This document shows positions 9,436-18,104 of a DNA stretch of 60,328 bases, in pieces (positions within the stretch are counted from its first letter, which is position 1; each line of letters begins with the position of its first letter). The DNA comes from Novosphingobium sp. AP12 (GTDB lineage Bacteria; Pseudomonadota; Alphaproteobacteria; Sphingomonadales; Sphingomonadaceae): NCBI RefSeq assembly GCF_000281975.1, contig NZ_AKKE01000007.1, forward strand, positions 1-60,328, in the 5' to 3' direction. A program made the position numbers and the translations under genes. The notes under the pieces are model-generated. The model had not been told where the DNA came from. It worked only from the letters and a program-made list of their open reading frames with translations, and did no database searches.

Positions 9436-11037
9436 TCAGGCGTGTCTTTCGAAGTTGAATGGCAGCAGGTCTTCGATATCGGCGTCGTGAGGTCGCTGGG
9501 GCAGTTCAGTGAGGACATGGCGTAGCCACGCGAGAGGCTCGACGCCGGAGGCGCGGCAAGTGAGCATCAGGCTGTAGGTGACGGCGCTCGCCCGTGCGCC
9601 GTCCACGGTGTCGCAGAAAAGCCAGGATTTTCTTCCTGTTGCAAAGATCCTGATGTCGCGTTCGAGAAGATTGTTATCGATCGGCATCCTGCCGTCTTCG
9701 ACGTAGCGCGTCAGGTATTCCCACCGGTTGAGGGTGTAGGATACCGCATCACCAAGCTTGGTGTCGGGCAAAACCTTGGGTGCGATGTCATCGAGCCACG
9801 CCTTGAGTGCATCCAGGACCGGGACGCTATGTTTCTGGCGGAAGCGGCGCATGTAGCTGGCCTGCGTTTCCCCCTCATCGGGTATTTCGTCCCGCGCCTG
9901 CCTTTCGATCCGGTAGAGCTGGTCGAAGAACTTGAGCGCCTGTGCGGGCGGCCCGCCTTGTTTCTTCCTCGCCTTGAGGGCGTCGGCAAAGCGCCGTCTG
10001 GCGTGGGCCATGCAACCCGGATGCGTGGCGCCTTTCAATGTGTGCCAGGCCGTATAGCCGTCACTCATCAGGATACCGCGATAGTCGCCGAGGAAGGCCT
10101 GCGGATGTTCCTGCCCGCGACCGGGTTGATAGTCGAACAGCACGATCGGCTATTCGCTGTCCTCGCTGCTGCGATAGGCCCACATATACGCGGTGCTGGT
10201 AGAGGCCTTGCCCTCTTCCTTCAGCACTTGAACCGTAGTCTCGTCGCCATGAATGACGTCTTGGGACCGGAGCCGCAGCTTCAGGGCGTCATAGATGCGA
10301 TACAGATGCCTCTCGCTCGAACCAATCACCCAATGGCCCAGAGCACCGCGGCTAACGGGTACACCTGCACGCTCGAAGGTTTGCGCCAGACGATAGAGCG
10401 GCGTGCCATCCACGTATTTGTGGACAAGGGCAAAGGCCAGCGTCGAGGCCGTGGCAATGCTCCCCGGCAAGGGCTGAGCGGGCATTGGCGCAAGGACGAT
10501 CGGCGTGGCGACCACGGTGCGGTCGCAATTGCGGCACGCATATTTGACACGGGCATTCTGCAGGACCGTGGCCTTCACCTCGATGTGAAGCTGCTCGGTT
10601 ACCACTTCCCCCATGCGATGCAGCCGTTCGCTGCAGCACGGGCAGACCTTCTAGTCGTCGGCGAGGTCATATTCGACGCGCTGGCGTGGCAGGCCGGCAG
10701 GAAGTGGCTTGCGCCCGCGCTTCTTCCCTTCTGGTTTTTTCGCCTCCGGCAATCCCGTGTCGGGAAGATCGGCAGCGCCCGGCTCGTCGATATCGTCGTG
10801 ATCTTCGTCTGCATCGTCCTCAAGGGAGGCCTGCTCGGCTTCATTGAAGACGCGATCCATGTGCTTTTCGCTGCGCGGCGCAAAGCGGTGCAACCGCGCC
10901 AGCGCCAGTTCCTCCTCAAGCTTCAGGATGCGCCGGACAAGAGCGTCTCTCTCGGCCTGCAATGTCTCGACCTCGGCCGCTTTCGTCGCCAGAAGCGCCA
11001 TCAATTCCGCAATAGTGGGGACGCCGCCTCGATCCAT
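9436..11037 (-). pseudogene. tnpC: IS66 transposase TnpC with two in-frame amber codons
   Basis: The DDE transposase of IS66. The single minus-strand frame from 11037 to 9436 is 534 codons, a normal length for TnpC, and shows no frameshift. It reads a leucine-zipper N-terminus (LATKAAEVETLQAERDALVR), RFAPRSEK, a zinc-binding C-x2-C pair, and the catalytic residues in VIHGDETTVQVL, LMSDGYTAWHTL and NNLLERDIRIFATGRKSWLF. TAG at 10653-10651 (codon 129) interrupts where a Glu is expected, and TAG at 10152-10150 (codon 296) where a Gln is likely. Each needs one base change from GAG or CAG. The likely reading is mutational decay; stop-codon readthrough is an alternative. Confidence 0.88.
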
Positions 11038-11078
11038 CGCAGTCTTGAATCGAAAGCCCCCTCCCGCGTCAACAGCCT

Positions 11079-11432
11079 TCAGCCGACAAACTGATATTGC
11101 CGCACCGGATGAGGGACCATTGCGTCAATATCGATCCCGTCGAGCAGCCATCGCAATTGCTTCGCGGTGAGCGCCACCACCGTTTCCGCTCGTTTGGGCC
11201 ATCGGATCTTGTCCTCCGTCAGCGCCTTGAGCACCAATACAAAGCCGGAGCGATCAAAGAACAGGAGCTTCATCCGGGTCCGGCGCCGGTTGCAGAAGGC
11301 GAACGCCGCGCGCTCGAACGGATTGAGGCCCATCGACTGCTCGACCAGGATCGCAAGGCTGTTGATCCCACAACGGAAATCGATCGGATCCCGGTGGAGA
11401 TAGACGCGCAGATCTTCAGCGAGCCGGAACAT
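11079..11432 (-). CDS. tnpB: IS66 accessory protein TnpB (Orf2)
   Basis: A small IS66 protein needed for transposition; its biochemical role is not settled in the family. The 117-aa product starts at ATG 11432 (MFRLAEDLRVYLHRDPIDFRCG) and contains the family signature FCNRRRTRMKLLFFDRSGFVLVLK. An in-frame start exists at 11450, but MFRL matches the usual N-terminus. It overlaps the end of tnpA (11416), as in other IS66 elements. The frame is intact, unlike its two partners. Confidence 0.88.
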   Translation of the reverse strand: MFRLAEDLRVYLHRDPIDFRCGINSLAILVEQSMGLNPFERAAFAFCNRRRTRMKLLFFDRSGFVLVLKALTEDKIRWPKRAETVVALTAKQLRWLLDGIDIDAMVPHPVRQYQFVG

Positions 11433-11869
11433 TGCAATGCCCCAGTGCATCGATCATCACCACCAGTAACTGCGCGTCACACCCCTCCAGCGTCAGCGAT
11501 ACGCCATTTGGCATCGACGCCTGCAGCCGCACTGACGGTACCAATCCCGCAGACCGGATCGCGATCCCACCAGTGTGTCGCTCCGCAGGCGCCGGAGACG
11601 TCTCCACCCGGATAAACGCCGACGGATCCGGCAACGGCCCCGTGCTCCGCTGCCCCTTCGCACTCTGCCGCTCCTGATACTTCCTGGACCCATTTGCGCA
11701 GTTGGTTGGCGTTCACACCATGCTCCAGCGCAAACCTCGCCACCGATATGCCCGGCGCGAGGCACGCCTCGACCAACCGTGACTTCCCCGCCCGACCATA
11801 ATACCGCCGGCCGTTACTCGTCACCCTTACAACCTCGAGCCCATAGGAGCCCATCGGTGCCATCTCCAT
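11416..11869 (-). pseudogene. tnpA: IS66 accessory protein TnpA (Orf1), frameshifted
   Basis: A helix-turn-helix protein of IS66. The N-terminal part, read from ATG 11869 (MEMAPMGSYGLEV), carries the HTH: KSRLVEACLAPGISVARFALEHGVNANQLRKWVQE. Near 11690, after WVQE, the frame must shift by one base to recover the native C-terminus in a second frame: SAFIRVETSPAPAE, VRLQASMPNGVSLTLEG and LLVVMIDALGH, ending at 11416. Without the shift the protein runs into unrelated Gly/Ala-rich sequence. This is seen directly in the two overlapping minus-strand frames. Confidence 0.82.
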
Positions 11870-12184
11870 GTGTCCACCTCTTCCTTGGTGGACACATCCT
11901 TCACACCGCGTCACTCAACCGAACAGGTGCGCGGAATTTCGCGCTTACTGTTGGTGTGTTGGCACCGGGCAGTACCGTCGGCAATTGAACCCGATTGACG
12001 TTCAAGGACAGCGTCGATTCAAGGTTGTTTTTTGCAGGCAGGCTTGAGCCGGGACGACAATGCACTCCGACAGGTTGAACAGTTGCGGGCGGAACTCGGC
12101 GTTACGATGCGCAATGTAAAGTCAAGCGAGTGAGCCGGCCCAGTTCCACCTGACAAGCTGAATTTGGCATGATAACCATCGTTT

Positions 12185-12802
12185 ATGTTCGCCCAAATTT
12201 TGACACCTCCCTACATTCCCTTCGTGTTTTCGTTTTTGATAATGGTCGGGATTGGCTTGATTGAGGTCGTCGGACTGGGGTTGGGCCATCTCGACCTCGA
12301 TGGGGACGGACCGCCTGATGCCGGAGACAGCGTGCTTGGCTGGCTGGGGCTGGGCGGCGAGCTTCCTATCCTGATTTGGCTCACGTCTTTGCTTGGCTGC
12401 TTCACGCTGACCGGCATGGCGGTTCAACAAACGGCGACCGCACTTTCTGGTGAGCCACTGCACCAAGGCCTTGCAACAGGGGTAGCGTTGCTCGTCGGGG
12501 TGGTGCTGAATACTTTTGCCGCAAATGGGCTGGCCCGTGTCATGCCCGGCTTCGAGACAACCGTCGTTTCCACCGATGACCTGCTGCGGCGGCGTGGTAC
12601 GATCCTCGAAGGCACGGCTCGGCGCGGGTCACCTGCTCGGGCCAAAGTAGTCGACCACCACGGACAGGCGCATTTCGTCATGGTTGAGCCGCACGAGGAC
12701 GAAGACGCCATCGCGGCCGGCGAGACCGCGCTGCTGGTCCGCCGCGAAGGCAAGCTGTTCTTTGCGATGCCCGACCGGCCCGCCTTCCTGAATCCGATCT
12801 GA
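12185..12802 (+). CDS. yqiJ: YqiJ-like inner-membrane protein (OB-fold, partner of flotillin)
   Basis: A 205-aa membrane protein. Three hydrophobic segments are visible in the first ~115 residues (IPFVFSFLIMVGIGLIEVVGL, LPILIWLTSLLGCFTL, GLATGVALLVGVVLNTFAA). A soluble C-terminal beta domain follows (RRGTILEGTARRGSPARAKV, HFVMVEPHEDEDAI), matching the YqiJ/NfeD-like OB domain. It lies 37 bp upstream of a flotillin gene, the same pairing as E. coli yqiJ-yqiK. It probably anchors or modulates the flotillin assembly, which is inference from pairing. It is located inside the proposed island, just after IS66. Confidence 0.85.
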   Translation: MFAQILTPPYIPFVFSFLIMVGIGLIEVVGLGLGHLDLDGDGPPDAGDSVLGWLGLGGELPILIWLTSLLGCFTLTGMAVQQTATALSGEPLHQGLATGVALLVGVVLNTFAANGLARVMPGFETTVVSTDDLLRRRGTILEGTARRGSPARAKVVDHHGQAHFVMVEPHEDEDAIAAGETALLVRREGKLFFAMPDRPAFLNPI

Positions 12803-12839
12803 TACACCTCAAAAGCGCACCATCCGGGGGAATTTCATC

Positions 12840-14552
12840 GTGCCTGCATCGCTTCTCAATATCCTGATCTACGCCGGCATCGTCCTGATCGCGCTGGTCG
12901 TGATCGGGATCATCCTGACCCGCCTCTACCGGCGCGCCACCAAGGACGTCGCGCTCATCCGCACCGGCTTTGGCGGCGAGAAGGTCGTGCTGAACGGTGG
13001 CATCATGGTCATCCCGGTGCTGCACGAACTGATGCAGGTGCGCCTGACGACGGTGAAGCTGGAAGTGTCGCGCCTCAACAAGGACGCGTTGATTACGCTG
13101 GACAAGCTGCGGGTCGACGTGGTCGGCCTGTTCCACATCAAGGTGAAGCCCGACGCCCAGTCGATCGCCGCCGCCGCGCAGACGCTGGGCGATTCGGTCA
13201 ACAGCGCCGATGCCGTGAAATCGTTGCTCGACGGCAAGCTGGTCTCGGCGCTGCGCTCGGTCGCGGCGACGATGACCATGGAGCACCTGCACGCCAACCG
13301 CGCCGACTTCATCCAGAAGGTGCAGGAAGCGCTGATGACCGATCTCGACATGAACGGGTTCCAGCTCGAATCGGTCAGCATCACCCACTTCGACCAGACC
13401 GCGTTCGAGCACTTCAACGAGAACAACGCCTTCGACGCGGAAGGCCTGACCGTGCTCACCCGCACGATCGAGGAGCGCAAGAAGATCCGCAACGACATCG
13501 TCGCCACCAACCGCGTCGAGATCGAACAGCGCAACCTGGAGGCGAACAACCAGTCGCTGGAGATCGCCCAAGCCGCCGAGCAGGCGCGCCTGACCCAGGA
13601 ACAGACGCTGGCCGCTCGCCGCGCCGAGCAGGCGACCGCGATCGCGACAGCTGAGGCCGAGCAGACCCGCCTTGCCGAGATCGCCCGGATCAGCGCTGCC
13701 CAGGCCCAGACCGTGGCCCAGACCGAGGCCGACAAGGTCATCCAGACCGCGACCATCGCCCGCGACGGCGCGATCCAGACCGCGACCATCGAGCGCGACC
13801 GCACGATCGAGATCGCCCGCATCACCACCGCGGTGCAGACGGCGCAGAAATCCGAGGAGGAATCGACCGCGACTGCCGCCGCGAACGAGGCGCGCGCGCT
13901 GGCAGTGAAGGCCGAGGAAAGCGTCGCCACCGCCAAGGCGACCGAGATCGCCAACCGCAACAAGAACGTCGCGGTCATCGCCGCCACCCAGCGCGCGCAG
14001 GAGGAAGCCGTGGGCATCACCGTGGCCGCCTCTGCGGAGAAGGAAGCGGCCGAAGCGCGGGCGACTGCGCTACGGACAGAGGCCACGGCTGAAGCGGACG
14101 CGGAGAAGGTGCGGGCGCAAGGTCGCCAGGCCGCTTTCGAAGTCGATGCGGCGGGCCAGGCTGCGATCAACGAAGCGACCAATCTGCTCAACGATGCGCA
14201 GACCGCGCTGCTGCTGCGCAAGGCCATGCTCGATGCGCTGCCTTCGATCATCGCGGCGGCGAGCAAGCCGATGGAGAATATCGACCGGATCAGCATCCTC
14301 GACGCGCGCGGCCTCCATGGCAACGGCGCGGCGGAAAGCGCCGGCGGTGGCGGCCGCGAAAACCTTGCGGATGCCGCCGTGGCCGCCGCGCTGCGATACC
14401 GGGTGGGCGGGCCGCTTATCGATGGGTTGATGGCCGAACTCGGGATGAGCGGGGAATCCCTGAACGGTATGTTGGCTGGCGGAGGCAGTGTTTCCCCGCC
14501 AGCTCCAGCTACGGAAGAATTGTCCTCCAGTTCCGAAGCATCGCCTTTATAG
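12840..14552 (+). CDS. yqiK: flotillin family SPFH protein YqiK
   Basis: A membrane-microdomain scaffold protein. The 570 aa begin with one N-terminal membrane helix (LLNILIYAGIVLIALVVIGIIL), then an SPFH/Band 7 domain (residues ~30-200, with GGIMVIPVLHELMQVRL and TLDKLRVDVVGLFHIKV). A long Ala/Glu-rich coiled coil follows (~220-440, repeated TATIARDG and EAEQTRLAEIARI units). The end is a hydrophobic-polar tail (LLRKAMLDALPSIIAAASKPME, the flotillin C-terminal region). The start is GTG at 12840; the preceding gene ends at 12802, so they form an operon. Flotillins oligomerise in lipid domains; a specific role here is not evident. Confidence 0.92.
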   Translation: MPASLLNILIYAGIVLIALVVIGIILTRLYRRATKDVALIRTGFGGEKVVLNGGIMVIPVLHELMQVRLTTVKLEVSRLNKDALITLDKLRVDVVGLFHIKVKPDAQSIAAAAQTLGDSVNSADAVKSLLDGKLVSALRSVAATMTMEHLHANRADFIQKVQEALMTDLDMNGFQLESVSITHFDQTAFEHFNENNAFDAEGLTVLTRTIEERKKIRNDIVATNRVEIEQRNLEANNQSLEIAQAAEQARLTQEQTLAARRAEQATAIATAEAEQTRLAEIARISAAQAQTVAQTEADKVIQTATIARDGAIQTATIERDRTIEIARITTAVQTAQKSEEESTATAAANEARALAVKAEESVATAKATEIANRNKNVAVIAATQRAQEEAVGITVAASAEKEAAEARATALRTEATAEADAEKVRAQGRQAAFEVDAAGQAAINEATNLLNDAQTALLLRKAMLDALPSIIAAASKPMENIDRISILDARGLHGNGAAESAGGGGRENLADAAVAAALRYRVGGPLIDGLMAELGMSGESLNGMLAGGGSVSPPAPATEELSSSSEASPL

Positions 14553-14634
14553 TGCAGAAGTATCTGCGTCGATTCAGGATGCGCGCTATCCTTGAACGCT
14601 CGCGCAAACCGGGATCGAGGAATCGTTAATCGCA

Positions 14635-14667
14635 GCCCCGCCGGTCCTCATGATGAACCGGCAGGGC
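14635..14667. terminator. bidirectional hairpin between yqiK and the TonB receptor gene
   Basis: GCCCCGCCGGT (14635-14645) pairs with ACCGGCAGGGC (14657-14667), a long GC-rich stem with one mismatch and an 11-nt loop, midway between two convergent genes. No U-run follows on either strand, so termination strength is uncertain. Confidence 0.5.
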
Positions 14668-14708
14668 CGTGGTCCGCGTTACGTTTGACGAATAACTTGG
14701 TCAGGGGA

Positions 14709-16964
14709 TCAGTAAGTAAAACCGAGCGAGAGCCCCCAGGTTCTTGCGACCTCTCGGCTGGCGAAAGCGAACGGGCCGGTGATGACCTTGCGATAAAGCC
14801 GTCCGTCGCTGTGGAATGCATTCTGGACGAATGCCGAAAGGCTTACCGTCTTACGGTCGTCAAGTTCGTGCCGGTAGCCGATAGAGGCGTCCACCGTGCC
14901 ATAGGCATCGATGAAATCGCGGTTGAGGCCGGTGGTGTCCCGAATGATCGACGTGGCGAACCTGTCGGTCCATTTGTAGTTCGCGTTGATCAGGACTTCG
15001 CCGCCGGTTGCCGCCACCGGGATCGTCGCGTCGCCACCGAAGCTGACCGACCATTTCGGCGCATAGCGCAAGTTACGCTGGTCCTTGATATCCACCCCGG
15101 CCGACAGGAACTCGTCGTATTTGCCATCGATATAACCAACCGCCGCACGCAGGTTCAGCCAGTCGGTCGGGGCCAGCTGGAATTCGCCCTCGAAGCCCTG
15201 CAGCGTTGCGGACGATGCGTTCTGCACCTGCGTTTGCGTGATCAGCGGGTTGATCGGGGAGGCGGTGATGACCTCTTCCTGCTTGTTCTGGTACTCGGCG
15301 CGGAAGACGGTGATGTTGGCGCGGGCGCGGTTATCCCAGAAGGTGGTGCGCAGGCCGGCCTCGTAGCTGTCGACCGTTTCGGGCTGGTACGGTCCGATCG
15401 CCGTCGTCACGGTGGCGCGGCTGTTCCAGCCGCCCGAACGATAGCCGCGCGACCATCCCGCGTAGACCATGATGTCGGGCGTGAATCGGAAATCGAGGGT
15501 GACGCGCGGCGTGAACTTGCGGAAAGTCACGGAAGAATTGGCGCACGGTGCATATGGGGACGCCGCATCGGGGCACTGTCCGGTGATCACGCCGCTCGCC
15601 GGGTTGCGGAAGCGGATGTAGAAGTCCTTCTCCTCGTGGGTATAACGTCCGCCGATGGTCAGCCGCAGCCGGTCCACGGGTTCGATGTACGCTTCGGCAT
15701 AGGCTGCGTAGGCATTCAGATCCTGTCCGGCATCGAAGAACTGCGAGCGCGTGCCCGCAACCGTCACCGTCTGGACCAGATCGAACTCGGATTTCATGTA
15801 ATAGAGGCCGGCCACGAAATCGATCACGCCACCGAAATTGCTGATCGCCCGCACTTCCTGGCTGAACTGGCTGGCCGTCTGGTCGCGCTTCGACAAAAAG
15901 ATGTGGGCGCCGCTCGCCAGCCGGGCGCCGCCGGTGTTCTCGATGTCGAGGCCGTCCTTCTGCTTGGTGTAGTTGGTGATGGATTCGATCGAAATGCCGT
16001 CGATCACGTCGAGCTTGGCATTCAGGGTGACGGCGGTATGCTCCAGCCGCGCGTAGAACGGGTAATCGTCGAGCGCGAGCTTGTTGCCGCTATCGGCAAT
16101 CTGCTGGCCCTGGGTTCCGATGCAGGCGCCGAAGGCGATGCAGAAGGTCTGGTTCGAGGCGGAAATCGGCACCAGGCTGGGGTAGTGCGAGCGGTCCTTG
16201 ATATGATCCACCGACAAGGTGGCGTCGAAAGCCTTGCTGGGTGCGAAGCGCAGTGCGCCGAAGATCGAATAGCGATCGATGCCGTCCTCACGCTTGCCGT
16301 CGCTGGCGCGGCGGGTAAAACTGTCGCTGCGTTCGCGATAGCCGCCGATCTTGAGGCCGACCTTGTCCGCCACGATCGGGACATTGGCGATCGCCTTGTA
16401 TTCGCGCAGATCGTAGCTGCCCACCGTGACCTGGCTCTTGAAGCCCCAGTCCATCGTCGGCTTGGTGCGCTTGATGCTGATCACGCCGCCGATGGTATTG
16501 CGGCCGAACAAGGTGCCTTGCGGGCCGCGCAGGACCTCGATCGCCTCGATGTCGAAAGTGTCCATCATCGCGCCGGTGTTGGAAGCCAGGAAAACCCCGT
16601 CGACCGAGACGGCCACCGCCGGTTCGAAGGCGCGGTCGAGATCGCCAAAGCTGATGCCCCGGATCGAGGCGGACATGCCACCGCCAGTGAAGGGATGGCG
16701 GCCCAGTTCCACGTTGGGCATGAACTTTTCGATGGAATCGACGTCGGGGATGAAGCTGCGTTCGATCATCGCGGCATCCATCGCCGCTACCGCGACGGGA
16801 ACGGTCTGGAGCGATTCCGAGCGCTGGCGGGCGGTCACGATGATCTCGCCGATCCCGACCGTCTTCTCCTCCGCCTGTGCCTCGGACGAAGACGTCGACT
16901 GCGCCAGGGCTGGCGATGCAGACAGGGCCAGAACGCTGGCGGCGAGCAGCAGGCCGTTTTTCAT
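14709..16964 (-). CDS. TonB-dependent receptor (island-borne)
   Basis: Outer-membrane active-transport channel of 751 aa. A signal peptide occupies residues 1-21 (LLLAASVLALSASPALA). The plug domain follows (GIGEIIVTARQRSESLQTVPVAVAAM, then IEVLRGPQGTLFGRNTIGG, the hallmark plug motif). The remainder is a beta barrel with alternating aromatic strands and ends in the C-terminal aromatic GLSLGFTY. It is on the same strand as the adjacent enoyl-CoA hydratase, LysR, thiolase-like and CoA-transferase genes, which suggests it imports the hydrophobic substrate of that cluster. The ligand cannot be read from the sequence. Confidence 0.93.
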   Translation of the reverse strand: MKNGLLLAASVLALSASPALAQSTSSSEAQAEEKTVGIGEIIVTARQRSESLQTVPVAVAAMDAAMIERSFIPDVDSIEKFMPNVELGRHPFTGGGMSASIRGISFGDLDRAFEPAVAVSVDGVFLASNTGAMMDTFDIEAIEVLRGPQGTLFGRNTIGGVISIKRTKPTMDWGFKSQVTVGSYDLREYKAIANVPIVADKVGLKIGGYRERSDSFTRRASDGKREDGIDRYSIFGALRFAPSKAFDATLSVDHIKDRSHYPSLVPISASNQTFCIAFGACIGTQGQQIADSGNKLALDDYPFYARLEHTAVTLNAKLDVIDGISIESITNYTKQKDGLDIENTGGARLASGAHIFLSKRDQTASQFSQEVRAISNFGGVIDFVAGLYYMKSEFDLVQTVTVAGTRSQFFDAGQDLNAYAAYAEAYIEPVDRLRLTIGGRYTHEEKDFYIRFRNPASGVITGQCPDAASPYAPCANSSVTFRKFTPRVTLDFRFTPDIMVYAGWSRGYRSGGWNSRATVTTAIGPYQPETVDSYEAGLRTTFWDNRARANITVFRAEYQNKQEEVITASPINPLITQTQVQNASSATLQGFEGEFQLAPTDWLNLRAAVGYIDGKYDEFLSAGVDIKDQRNLRYAPKWSVSFGGDATIPVAATGGEVLINANYKWTDRFATSIIRDTTGLNRDFIDAYGTVDASIGYRHELDDRKTVSLSAFVQNAFHSDGRLYRKVITGPFAFASREVARTWGLSLGFTY

Positions 16965-17113
16965 GGTGGATTATCTCCCCTTTTTTGTTGTCGTTGTATC
17001 GGCGGCGCCCGGATCGACATCCGGGCGACGCGCATAGTCCTTCCTTGCCGCCCTTGCGGGTGGCTGGATGCAGTTCACAGCTCTACAGACAGCCTATCCG
17101 GCGATCGGTCCCG

Positions 17114-17902
17114 TCAGCGGCCAGACCATTGCGGTGGTCGCTTCTCGACGAAGGCGCGCGGCCCTTCCGCGAAGTCCTCGGTCAATACAAGGCGCTCGAA
17201 CGCCGCGCGCGAGGCCAGGATCGATGTGCTTTCGGAGACATCGGCGGCGGCCCGCGCGATTTGCAGGCTTTCGCGCACCGCTACCGGCGAATTGGCGCAG
17301 ATCGCGCGGGCAAGGCCCAGCGCGGTGTCGATCACTTCGCTTTCCGGGACCACCCGGTTGACCAGTCCCAGCGCCGCGGCGCGCGGCGCCGCGATAGGCT
17401 CGCCGGTGGCGATCATTTCCAAAGCGATGGCGCGCGGCAGCTGGAGTGGCAGGCGATAGATGCCGCCGGCTCCGGCGATCAGGCCGCGCTTCACTTCCGG
17501 TAGGCCCAGCACCGTGGTGTCCGCCACCACCCGCAAGTCGCAGGCGAGCGAGATTTCCAGGCCGCCGCCCAAGGCGCTGCCCTTTACCGCCGCGATCCAC
17601 GGCTTGACGCGCGACGCCTCGACGAAGCCGGCAAAGCCGCCATCGGGCGTGCTCAATTCATCGCCGCGTCCCGCCGCCACTTCGGCAAGATCGGCGCCAG
17701 CACAGAACGTGGGGCCTTCCGCTGATGTGATCACCATCGCCCAGATGGCGAGATCGGCCTCGGTCCGCTTGACGATCGCATCGATCGCCCGCGCCACCGC
17801 GCCGTTCACGGCATTGCGCTTTTCCGGCCGGTTCAGCGTGACCAGGCCGATATGCCCGTCGACAAGCTCGAACAGCACCACGTCATCAACCGTATCGATC
17901 AT
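17114..17902 (-). CDS. enoyl-CoA hydratase/isomerase family protein
   Basis: A crotonase-fold enzyme of 262 aa, acting on acyl-CoA thioesters in the cytoplasm. The acyl-CoA and oxyanion-hole motifs are visible: GPTFCAGADLAEVA and VKGSALGGGLEISLACDLRV. Positions used by classical hydratases as the two catalytic glutamates are partly preserved: LPEVKRGLIAGAGG keeps the second Glu region. The ATG at 17902 (MIDTVDDVV) has GGAGAGAG just upstream. Length and end (EKRPPQWSGR) are typical. It is part of the island catabolic cluster, probably doing beta-oxidation-type hydration; substrate unknown. Confidence 0.9.
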   Translation of the reverse strand: MIDTVDDVVLFELVDGHIGLVTLNRPEKRNAVNGAVARAIDAIVKRTEADLAIWAMVITSAEGPTFCAGADLAEVAAGRGDELSTPDGGFAGFVEASRVKPWIAAVKGSALGGGLEISLACDLRVVADTTVLGLPEVKRGLIAGAGGIYRLPLQLPRAIALEMIATGEPIAAPRAAALGLVNRVVPESEVIDTALGLARAICANSPVAVRESLQIARAAADVSESTSILASRAAFERLVLTEDFAEGPRAFVEKRPPQWSGR

Positions 17903-18104
17903 GCATCTCTCTCCAAAGCCATCGGCTTGCACGGCACCATCGCACCGCGACTGGCTCAAGCTGTTCTGGTGATTTCCCCGAGGGACCGCGCCGAAACGCG
18001 ATACCCGATCATCCTCTTCGACCTTGTCGAACGCGCCCGTTTTGTCTGGCCGTTGGTTATTCCTGAAAGGATATTGACCGGAGCCAGCCTCGTCTAATAT
18101 GTTT

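Larger units (their letters stand above)
9341..11948 (-). mobile_element. IS66-family insertion sequence (decayed)
   Basis: A 2608-bp element bounded by inverted GTAAGCGCG ends: 9341-9349 on the plus strand and 11948-11940 read on the minus strand. It contains the three IS66 genes in the order tnpA-tnpB-tnpC on the minus strand. The flanking 8-mers CGTAGGTG (9333-9340) and TGTTGGTG (11949-11956) match at 6 of 8 positions, which suggests an eroded target duplication. The left end lies three bases after the integrase stop codon. tnpA is frameshifted and tnpC carries two in-frame stops. Confidence 0.9.

Noticed and set aside
9341..11948. IS66 transposase stops considered as evidence for recoded amber codons in this organism
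   Set aside because: Neighbouring genes use TAG as ordinary stops and tnpA in the same element is frameshifted, so decay is the simpler view; kept only as a low-interest finding.
14592..17459. 955-codon plus-strand open frame across the island receptor
   Set aside because: Antisense of the TonB receptor and part of the hydratase; composition is typical of a G+C-driven shadow.
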